Origin: Gammaproteobacteria bacterium
GTDB lineage: Bacteria > Pseudomonadota > Gammaproteobacteria > JACKNK01
Length of the DNA: 64,000 nucleotides
Direction: 5' to 3'
Assembly: GCA_024234895.1 (NCBI GenBank)
Contig: JACKNJ010000013.1
Span: 1 to 64,000, forward strand
Shown: piece after piece, positions 54,849 to 61,676 of the stretch
Layout: every line of letters starts with the position of its first letter
Position numbering within the stretch: the stretch's first letter is position 1
Made by a program: the position numbers and the translations under genes
The notes under the pieces: generated by a model
The model's input: the letters and a program-made list of their open reading frames with translations, nothing else
Databases searched by the model: none
What the model was told of the DNA's origin: nothing

Positions 54849-56195
54849 ATGTCCGCACCCACCGAAAGTCGCCGTGAAGGCAGCCTCGAAGCCCCGACCC
54901 GCCACAACGTCGAGTGGCACAGCGAAGACTTCTGGAACGAGGCGTCGCTGTTCAAGGAACTGGAGCGCGTCTACGACATCTGCCACGGCTGCCGCCGCTG
55001 CGTGAGTCTGTGCAACTCCTTCCCGGTGCTGTTCGACCTGGTCGATGAATCGCCGACCATGGAAGTCGACGGCATCGCCAAGGAGGACTACTGGAAGGTG
55101 GTCGACCACTGCTTCCTGTGCGACCTCTGCTTCATGGTCAAGTGCCCCTACGTGCCGCCGCACGAGTGGGATCTCGACTTCCCGCACCTGATGCTGCGCG
55201 CCAAGGCCGTGCGCTACAAAAAGGAGGGGGCGTCGTTCCGCGACAAGCTGCTGACCAGGCCCGATACCATGGGCCAGTTCTTCGGCATCCCGATCGTCGC
55301 CGGCGTGGTCAACGCCGCCAACAAGAGCCCGGCGCTCCGCGGCATGGTCGAATCCGCGCTTGGCATCCACAAGGACGCCGAACTGCCTGAGTTCCATACG
55401 GGCAACGCCGCCAAGCGCGACGCCAAGCGCAGCAAGCCGCAGCTCACGGTGAAGGCCGGCGAGAAGACCAAGGGCAAGGTCGCGATCTTCGCGACATGCT
55501 ATGGCAACCACAACGAACCGGGACTGATCGACGATCTGGTCGCCGTGTTCGAACACAACGGCATCCCGACCGTGGCTGCCGGCGACACCGCCTGCTGCGG
55601 CATGCCGCGTCTGGAGCTCGGCGACCTGGAATCGGTCAACGCGGCCAAGGAGAAGAACATCCCGCTGCTCGCGAAGCTGGTCGACGAGGGCTATGACCTG
55701 ACCGGCATCGTTCCGTCCTGTGTGCTGATGTTCAAGCAGGAGATCCCGCTGATGTACCCGAACGATCCGGACGTGCAGAAGGTCAAGAACGCCTTCTACG
55801 ATCCGTTCGAATACCTCTCGCAGCGCAACAAGGAAGGCCTGCTCAATACCGGGTTCAAGAATCCGCTCGGCAAGGTCGCCTACCACGTCGCCTGCCACCA
55901 GCGCGTGCAGGCCATCGGCATGCGTACCCGCGAGGTGCTGGAGCTGGTGCCCGACACCAAGGTGGTGCCGATTGAGCGTTGCTCCGGTCACGACGGCACT
56001 TACGCGGTCAAGAAGGAGACCCACGAGATCGCGATGAAGCTGGTCAAGCCGCTCGCCAACCGCGTCAAGAAGGAGGAGCCGGATCACTACGGTTCCGACT
56101 GCCCGCTGGCCGGCCATCACGTCGCGCACGGCATCGATGACGGCAGCAAGGACGAGCATCCGCTGACCTTGATGCGCCTCGCCTACGGCATCTGA
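54849..56195 (+). CDS. Fe-S oxidoreductase, GlpC/HdrD-like, rubrerythrin-associated
   Basis: A 448-residue protein with two cluster motifs near the N-terminus: CHGCRRCVSLC and CFLCDLCFMVKCP. The second has four, not three, residues before its last cysteine, an unusual spacing. The C-terminal half has the CCG-type cysteines (FATCYGNHN, DTACCGMPRLELG, VPSCVLMF, VACHQRVQAIG, ERCSGHDGT). No membrane span or flavin site is seen. Genes of this type are repeatedly found beside rubrerythrin and DUF3501, so electron supply to rubrerythrin is a reasonable inference. Confidence 0.88.
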   Translation: MSAPTESRREGSLEAPTRHNVEWHSEDFWNEASLFKELERVYDICHGCRRCVSLCNSFPVLFDLVDESPTMEVDGIAKEDYWKVVDHCFLCDLCFMVKCPYVPPHEWDLDFPHLMLRAKAVRYKKEGASFRDKLLTRPDTMGQFFGIPIVAGVVNAANKSPALRGMVESALGIHKDAELPEFHTGNAAKRDAKRSKPQLTVKAGEKTKGKVAIFATCYGNHNEPGLIDDLVAVFEHNGIPTVAAGDTACCGMPRLELGDLESVNAAKEKNIPLLAKLVDEGYDLTGIVPSCVLMFKQEIPLMYPNDPDVQKVKNAFYDPFEYLSQRNKEGLLNTGFKNPLGKVAYHVACHQRVQAIGMRTREVLELVPDTKVVPIERCSGHDGTYAVKKETHEIAMKLVKPLANRVKKEEPDHYGSDCPLAGHHVAHGIDDGSKDEHPLTLMRLAYGI

Positions 56196-56237
56196 TCTGT
56201 CGCCCGGGAAGCGCGTGTTCCCGGGCAATGAATCCAT

Positions 56238-56310
56238 GTAGGAGCGGCTTCAGCCGCGAACGGCCTTTTGACCGGACCAACCCGCCGATCGCGGCTGAAG
56301 CCGCTCCTAC
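56238..56310. repeat. REP-like palindrome copy 8
   Basis: Full copy with majority arms (left arm ends cgaa, not cgat) in the spacer between the Fe-S oxidoreductase and DUF3501 genes. Confidence 0.9.
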
Positions 56311-56340
56311 GATTTGCATACCCCGTTTCGGAGTCATTCC

Positions 56341-56922
56341 ATGCAGCAACTCACCCGCGACGATTTGTATTCGCTGGAGAAATACTCGGAGATCCGCAAG
56401 GACTTCCGCGCCCAGGTCATGGCGCACAAGAAGCCGCGCCGCATCTCGATCGGCAAGCACGCCAACCTGTATTTCGAGGATCGCCTGACCATGCAGTATC
56501 AGGTGCAGGAGATGCTGCGCATCGAGCGCATCTTCGAGGCGGCAGGCATCCAGGAGGAACTCGACGCGTACAACCCGTTGATCCCGGACGGCAGTAACTG
56601 GAAGGCGACCTTCATGGTCGAATACGACGATCCGGCGGTACGCAAGGTCGAGCTGGCCAAGCTGATCGGCATCGAAAACGCCGTTTACGTGCAGATCGAC
56701 GGTTTCGACCGCGTCGCTCCGATCGCGAACGAGGATCTCGAGCGCACCACCGAGGAGAAGACCTCGTCGGTGCACTTCATGCGTTTCGAGTTGAGCCCCG
56801 AGATGGTCGCGTCGGTGAAGGGCGGTGCCGCGGTGAAGATGGGTATCGACCATCCCGCCTACCAGGGCGAGGTCGAACTCTCGCCGGAGTCGCGTGCCGC
56901 GCTGGCCGCCGATCTGGCCTGA
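56341..56922 (+). CDS. DUF3501 family protein
   Basis: A 193-residue soluble protein of a family with no assigned function. It starts MQQLTRDDLYSLEKYSEIRK and has KKPRRISIGKHANLYFEDRL and TMQYQVQEMLRIERIFE, then an acidic C-terminal half with VHFMRFELSPEMVASVKGGA. No metal motif or signal. Its constant partners are rubrerythrin and the CCG-type Fe-S protein, both just upstream, pointing to oxidative stress or redox partner assembly. Confidence 0.88.
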   Translation: MQQLTRDDLYSLEKYSEIRKDFRAQVMAHKKPRRISIGKHANLYFEDRLTMQYQVQEMLRIERIFEAAGIQEELDAYNPLIPDGSNWKATFMVEYDDPAVRKVELAKLIGIENAVYVQIDGFDRVAPIANEDLERTTEEKTSSVHFMRFELSPEMVASVKGGAAVKMGIDHPAYQGEVELSPESRAALAADLA

Positions 56923-56945
56923 TCGACGATCCGCCCATACGGGAC

Positions 56946-56975
56946 AAAAAGCCTGGGCGTTGGCCCAGGCTTTTT
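56946..56975. terminator. Bidirectional terminator
   Basis: aaaaagcctgggc and its complement gcccaggcttttt flank a short loop between the convergent DUF3501 and von Willebrand genes. Confidence 0.9.
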
Positions 56976-56991
56976 CGTTTACGCGACCTGC

Positions 56992-58728
56992 TCAGGAACT
57001 CCCGTCGAGCGCCGCGCTGAGACGGATCAGTTCAACAAGGCCGGCCCGCTGCACGCTGTCGCGATCCCCCAGCGCGTTGCTGGCGAGGTCGATCATCGCG
57101 GCATAGTCCAGGCCGTTCAGATATCGCCCCCCGCGCAGACGTTCGCCGAACGCGGCGACCGCGGCAGCGAAGCGGAACGCATCGTCGGTCGCGGCCAGAT
57201 CGGACGCGATCGCGTTTGCATCGATGGCCCGGGACAGCAACACGCTGGTGTCGGCCCCGACCGGCTTGTAGCGCAGCTTCAGGTGCGCGAGTTCGTTCGA
57301 GGTGTCCGCTTGCGGCGCGGGCTTGCGGTCCACGTAGCGCAGCGGATCGATCGCCGGCGTGGCGTCGGTCAGGGTGAGTTCGTACAGCGCGGTCACCGAG
57401 TGGCCGGCGCCGATGTCGCCGGCGTCGACCTGGTCGTTGTTGAAGTCCTCGCGGGCGAGCAGGCGGTTCTGATAGCCGATCAGGCGATATTCGGCGACCC
57501 GCGCCGGGTTGAACTCGATCTGGATCTTCACGTCGCGGGCCACGGTTTGCAGGGTGGCGCCGAGTTCATCGACCAGAACCTTGCGCGCCTCCATCAGGCT
57601 GTCGATGTAGGCATGATTGCCGTCGCCCTTGTCGGCCAGCTGCTCCATCAGGTGATCGTTGTAGTTGCCGCTGCCGAAGCCCAGCGTGGTCAGCGCGATG
57701 CCGCCGCGACGCTCGCGTTCGATCAGATCGATCAGGGCATCGTGGTCGACGGTGCCGACGTTGAAATCCCCGTCGGTGGCGATCAACACCCGGTTGATGC
57801 CGCCCTCGATGTAGGCCTCCCGGGCCTGGTCGTAGGCCAGCCGGAGTCCGGATGCGCCGTTGGTGGAACCGCCGGCGTGGAGGTTCTCCAGCGCCGCGCC
57901 GATGGTAGCGGTCTTGTCGCCGGGCGTCGGGGCCAGCACGACGCCGCTGGCGCCGGCGTAGACCACGAGGCTGACGCGGTCATCGGCGCGGAGTTGACGG
58001 GTCAGCAGGCGCAGCGAGCGTTTCAGCAACGGCAGCTTGTCCGGCGCGTTCATGGAACCGGACACGTCCACCAGGAACACGAGATTGGCGGCGGGACGCT
58101 GCTCACGCGGCGGTTCCCAGGCCTTGATGCCGATGCGCAGCAGCCGGGTGTTGGCGTTCCACGGCGTCGGACCGACCTGGGTGTGAACCGCGAATGGCGT
58201 GTTCGGGCCGTCGGGGCCGGCGTCCGCATAATCGAAGTAGTTGATCAGCTCCTCGACCCGTACCGCGTCCTTTGGCGGCAGACGCCCGTCATTCAGGAAG
58301 CGCCGCACGTTCGCGTAGCTGGCGGTGTCGACGTCGATGCTGAAGGTCGACACCGGGTTTTCGGCGACCCGCTGCAAGGGGTTCTCGTCGAAATGTGCGT
58401 AGTTCTCACGGTCGGCGGGTTCCCGGACGTGCCGGTAGTCGGCGGTCTGGAGCGACTCCATCGCCATGAGGTGCGGCGACGGCAGACCTTTCGCGAGCTG
58501 CATGCGGGATTCGCTGGCGCGGCGGGCGGCGACGGCGGTCTCCCGGGCTGCCTGCTCGTTGGCCTGCTCGGCAGCCTGCTCGGTGGCGATTGGCGCGATC
58601 GGCGATGGCCGGCTCAGATCCGCGTGGTCGCCCGGCGCCGTCTGGACGCAGGCCGTGAGCAGCAACGCGGTGGTCAGGGCGCTCGCGCCGATCAGGGCGA
58701 GGCGGGGAAGCGGGTGGGGGTGTCGCAT
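56992..58728 (-). CDS. Von Willebrand factor A lipoprotein (YfbK-like)
   Basis: A 578-residue lipoprotein: signal peptide with lipobox LTAC near residue 27, an N-terminal linker, a YfbK-type N domain (STFSIDVDTASYANVRRFL), a VWA domain (about 215-390) with a complete MIDAS (VDVSGSMNAPDK, threonine, ATDGDFN), and a DUF3520-type C-terminus (VKIQIEFNPARVAEYRLIGY). Such proteins lie beside ECF sigma factors in many proteobacteria; one diverges here. Function unknown, probably envelope stress sensing or assembly. Confidence 0.92.
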   Translation of the reverse strand: MRHPHPLPRLALIGASALTTALLLTACVQTAPGDHADLSRPSPIAPIATEQAAEQANEQAARETAVAARRASESRMQLAKGLPSPHLMAMESLQTADYRHVREPADRENYAHFDENPLQRVAENPVSTFSIDVDTASYANVRRFLNDGRLPPKDAVRVEELINYFDYADAGPDGPNTPFAVHTQVGPTPWNANTRLLRIGIKAWEPPREQRPAANLVFLVDVSGSMNAPDKLPLLKRSLRLLTRQLRADDRVSLVVYAGASGVVLAPTPGDKTATIGAALENLHAGGSTNGASGLRLAYDQAREAYIEGGINRVLIATDGDFNVGTVDHDALIDLIERERRGGIALTTLGFGSGNYNDHLMEQLADKGDGNHAYIDSLMEARKVLVDELGATLQTVARDVKIQIEFNPARVAEYRLIGYQNRLLAREDFNNDQVDAGDIGAGHSVTALYELTLTDATPAIDPLRYVDRKPAPQADTSNELAHLKLRYKPVGADTSVLLSRAIDANAIASDLAATDDAFRFAAAVAAFGERLRGGRYLNGLDYAAMIDLASNALGDRDSVQRAGLVELIRLSAALDGSS

Positions 58729-58861
58729 GGCATTGGCTCCGTTTCGGTTGGGTCATTGCTTGAAACGGATCGGCGCGCCAAAAGGGGTTAACCCGCAGAA
58801 AAAAAACTTCTGATCCCCGTTGGCAACCGGCGTCGCACGTAAGGATCGGCTGGCGGTCGAT

Positions 58862-58867
58862 TAGACT
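58862..58867 (+). promoter_or_regulatory. Possible -10 box before the ECF sigma gene
   Basis: TAGACT in the context gattagactcgcgcc, the same sequence seen before gyrA (tagactcgcgcg). No matching -35 is convincing. Confidence 0.2.
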
Positions 58868-58874
58868 CGCGCCA

Positions 58875-59444
58875 TTGTCCGTTCAGAGGTTCGATCGGTT
58901 GTCCGAATCGCTTGCCCAGCTCTGGTTTCGCTATTGCGCCGGGGACGCCGCTGCGTTCGATCGGGTGTATGCGGAGCTGCGCGGGCCCCTGTTCCGCTAT
59001 GTGAAGCGGCAATGTGGGGGCTGTGATCGCAGCGAGGAGCTGTATCAGGAGGTGTGGATGCGGGCGATCGCCGCGCGCGCGAGTTTTGAGGGCGAGCACT
59101 TCCGGGCCTGGCTGTTCCGCATCGCGCATAACCGGGTGGTCGATTTCCATCGCGCCAACGGGCATGACGTCGACGATGACCCCGCCACGGACCTTGATAC
59201 GTTTGCATCAACGGCTGCGCGTCCGGATCACTGGAGCCAGCTGCGCGACTGCGTGGAGCGCCTGTTCGCGATGCTGGCCGCGTTGCCGTTGCCGCAGCGC
59301 GATGCCTTCCTGCTCAAGGAGGAGGCCGGCTTGTCACTGGCGGAGATCGCCGACGCGGCCGGGACCAGCCGGGAGACCGTCAAGAGCCGGCTGCGCTACG
59401 CCATGAAGCAATTGCGCGATGGCCTGGAGGATTGTGATGACTGA
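58875..59444 (+). CDS. ECF-type RNA polymerase sigma factor
   Basis: A 189-residue sigma factor with region 2 (ELYQEVWMRAIAARASFEGE, FRAWLFRIAHNRVVDFHRA) and region 4 (LPQRDAFLLKEEAGLSLAEI with the helix-turn-helix AGTSRETVKSRLRYAMKQL). The start is a TTG: either 58875 or 58899, the latter nine bases after GAGG. The following gene overlaps its end and encodes a membrane protein likely to hold it inactive. Its target may be the divergent von Willebrand gene. Confidence 0.9.
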   Translation: MSVQRFDRLSESLAQLWFRYCAGDAAAFDRVYAELRGPLFRYVKRQCGGCDRSEELYQEVWMRAIAARASFEGEHFRAWLFRIAHNRVVDFHRANGHDVDDDPATDLDTFASTAARPDHWSQLRDCVERLFAMLAALPLPQRDAFLLKEEAGLSLAEIADAAGTSRETVKSRLRYAMKQLRDGLEDCDD

Positions 59445-60117
59445 ACACGACGAACGGCTGTCGCGGCTGTATCGCGCTGGGCCGCAGGACTCGCCGGGCG
59501 AACTCGCCGATGCCCGGATCCGGCAGGCGGCGCGTGCGGCGATCACCCCGAGGAAACGTCGGCCACGTTGGCTCGCGCCGTTGGCGACGGCGGCGACGGT
59601 GGTGCTCGCGGTCGGTGTGCTGCTGCGCGTCGGCATCGACGTTTCCCCGCATGCGCCGCCGCCGGACGCGCGTTCCGCGGTTCCCGCACCGGCTCCCACC
59701 GACGTGGTGGCGGAACCGATGCCGACGATCCGCGACGAGGAGGCGGCATCTGTCCGCCAGGAGTGGCTGGAAAGGGCCAGGCAGACCGAGGCGGAGCGAC
59801 AGCGGCCGGCAACGGTGGATGCGCCCCGACGTGCCGCCAAGTCGATGAGCCTGGAAGCGCCGGCGCGTGGGATATCGCCGCCGGGACCGGATTTCGATGA
59901 GCAACGTGCCATCGCGCGGCCGCTCGCCGCGCAAAACCCGGGCCAGGCGTTCGAGCCGGAAGCCTGGTTAGCGCTGGATCGGGATTCGCTGCTGGCGCGC
60001 CTGGCGACCGAGCCGGTTTCGGTCTGGCGTCAGGTCATCACCGCGTTACACGCCGCCGGTCGGCATGACGATGCCGCGTTCGTCGAGGGCCGGGTCGCGG
60101 ACGATGCTTCCCGTTGA
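59437..60117 (+). CDS. Single-span membrane protein, probable anti-sigma partner
   Basis: A 226-residue protein: basic, cytoplasmic N-terminus of about 45 residues (PRKRRPRW), one membrane span (LAPLATAATVVLAVGVLLRV), and a proline/alanine-rich periplasmic domain ending with EAWLALDRDSLLARLATEPV. It overlaps the sigma gene by eight bases. The layout fits an anti-sigma factor, but no zinc-binding HxxxCxxC motif is present, so it is not a ZAS-type one. Confidence 0.75.
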   Translation: MTEHDERLSRLYRAGPQDSPGELADARIRQAARAAITPRKRRPRWLAPLATAATVVLAVGVLLRVGIDVSPHAPPPDARSAVPAPAPTDVVAEPMPTIRDEEAASVRQEWLERARQTEAERQRPATVDAPRRAAKSMSLEAPARGISPPGPDFDEQRAIARPLAAQNPGQAFEPEAWLALDRDSLLARLATEPVSVWRQVITALHAAGRHDDAAFVEGRVADDASR

Positions 60118-60225
60118 GGGCGGCAACCGTCTGAAATCTCATGTGTTCCCGATCGTTGCCGATAGTAGTTCGGGCGTCCGTCGCAAACCGCCCCGGACGC
60201 GCAACCACCAATCGAGAACAATGAC

Positions 60226-60549
60226 ATGAACGAAGAACTGGAAGTCCAGATCCGGCGTGTGCTTCAACATTTCGACCATGCGGTCGCCGAGACCAATCGG
60301 GAGCGATTCGCGGAGCACATCGGCGACGTCAAACGCGAGGATTTCGCCCGAGTGGCATCGGTGATCGCCGAACTGCGTGCCCGCTACATGAAGGTCGTGC
60401 TGGACGCCCCGTCACCCGAAAATATGGATCATCTGGGTGAATGGGCGGGGAAGGTCCACAAGTACCGGTTGGCGTACACCGAAGTCATGTCCGGGTTCAC
60501 CGAACTGCGCCACGCCCTGGAACGCGGCTATTTCAGCATCGTGGATTGA
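60226..60549 (+). CDS. Small helical protein of unknown function
   Basis: A 107-residue soluble, mostly helical protein (EELEVQIRRVLQHFDHAVAE, GEWAGKVHKYRLAYTEVMSG). Not recognised. Its codon use matches the chromosome. Confidence 0.65.
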   Translation: MNEELEVQIRRVLQHFDHAVAETNRERFAEHIGDVKREDFARVASVIAELRARYMKVVLDAPSPENMDHLGEWAGKVHKYRLAYTEVMSGFTELRHALERGYFSIVD

Positions 60550-60576
60550 GTCCGGCGGGGCACGTGACCGCACGGC

Positions 60577-60891
60577 TCACAGCAGGAACCAGTTGACCAG
60601 GAAGTAGATGCTGAGCACGACACTGATCAGGAACTGGATCTGGTTCTGCAACCAGTGTTCTTGAATATCGCCGCGCGCGAACAGCAGCAGGCGCGACAGC
60701 GCCGAGATGATCGCCAGTAGGCCGAGTATGCGGCTGGGCATGACCAGCGCCTCGACGTTCGGCACACCGCCTTCGAACACCACCTCTTGATCGGCGAAGT
60801 GGAAGCCGACGATGAGCAGGATCAGCACGCCGATCATCGCCGAGAACGTGAAATTGGCGATCTGGACGAGGTGGCTTTCGTGTTGGGGCAT
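60577..60891 (-). CDS. Small three-span membrane protein of unknown function
   Basis: A 104-residue protein with spans FTFSAMIGVLILLIVGFHFA, ILGLLAIISALSRLLLFARG and IQFLISVVLSIYFLVNWFLL. Not recognised. Confidence 0.65.
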   Translation of the reverse strand: MPQHESHLVQIANFTFSAMIGVLILLIVGFHFADQEVVFEGGVPNVEALVMPSRILGLLAIISALSRLLLFARGDIQEHWLQNQIQFLISVVLSIYFLVNWFLL

Positions 60892-60965
60892 GGCGGATGC
60901 CTGCGATGCGTGGGCGTTCGCAACGGTAGCGCGTTTCGGGAACCCGGTGGGATAGGGAATTGATC

Positions 60966-61000
60966 ACAAAAAGAAGGTGAAACGGCGGACCGTTTCACCT
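60966..61000 (-). terminator. Hairpin with T-rich tail (minus strand)
   Basis: aggtgaaacgg (60975-60985) and ccgtttcacct (60990-61000), perfect 11 bp, loop of four; minus-strand tail ttctttttg. Confidence 0.7.
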
Positions 61001-61173
61001 CAACGTCAACGCGGCCCGTGGGCTGCGGTTGACGGGACACGATGCCGTTCGACCTACGAACGTCGGACGGTGACCGGCGGACGGGTCTTGGGCATCGGCC
61101 TGTGCGCGGTGCATGCGCGTATGGGCCGGTGTCGGCGGATTGCCGAGGGACTGCGGACGCACGATGTCCGCTG

Positions 61174-61204
61174 GAAAAAAAGGCCCGCGGGATGCGCGGG
61201 CCTT
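61174..61204 (-). terminator. Terminator of the Flp pilin gene
   Basis: aaggcccgcg (61180-61189) and cgcgggcctt (61195-61204) with a five-base loop and a T-run on the minus strand, 46 bases after the pilin stop. Confidence 0.85.
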
Positions 61205-61249
61205 CGATTTCCGGCTGCGGGGGAGATTGCCTTCCCCCGGCAACTTGCC

Positions 61250-61411
61250 TTATTGCAGCGCGGTGTTGACGGTATCCAGGGTGCCGGTCAGGTTGGTGCC
61301 GAGCGTCTGGAAGCCGGCGATCGCGGCGACCGCGACCAGGGCGGCGATCAGGCCGTATTCGATGGCGGTGGCGCCGGACTCGTCGTTCAGGAAGCGGGTG
61401 ATGATGTTCAT
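61250..61411 (-). CDS. Flp-type pilin
   Basis: A 53-residue prepilin: leader MNIITRFLNDESG, cleavage expected after the glycine, then the Flp signature ATAIEYGLIAALVAVAAIAG with the Glu-Tyr pair and a short polar tail. Flp pilins build Tad adhesion pili. No tad or cpa genes are in the window, so it is isolated here or its cluster lies elsewhere. Confidence 0.93.
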   Translation of the reverse strand: MNIITRFLNDESGATAIEYGLIAALVAVAAIAGFQTLGTNLTGTLDTVNTALQ

Positions 61412-61676
61412 GGCAATTCTCCAGATTCGGGGGTGTGATAGCGCGGGTCGGCTGTGCCTTTCCCTTGTCGCGTTTGTAGTGTTGCCCACCGGGGTATCGG
61501 GAACTGCGAACGGGTTCTCCGTGTAACGCTGGTTTACCTTCAGGCGAGATGATCCGTTGGGAGGCGCGATCATCACGCCTTCGAACGGATCATCTGGGTT
61601 CAAGCGGCTGCTCGGTAATCCTCGCGCCCTGGTCCGCCGCGCGCTGGCGATGATTTCGGTGGCCTGGTCCCTGGAT

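Larger units (their letters stand above)
60892..61249. other. Intergenic region with two hairpins
   Basis: No gene seen in about 360 bases. It holds two terminator-like hairpins, both with T-runs on the minus strand, at 60975-61000 and 61180-61204. A short stable RNA between them on the minus strand cannot be excluded. Confidence 0.4.

Noticed and set aside
58822..58844. ECF-type promoter ggcaacc...cgta before the sigma gene
   Set aside because: The two elements are only nine bases apart, too close for a -35/-10 pair.
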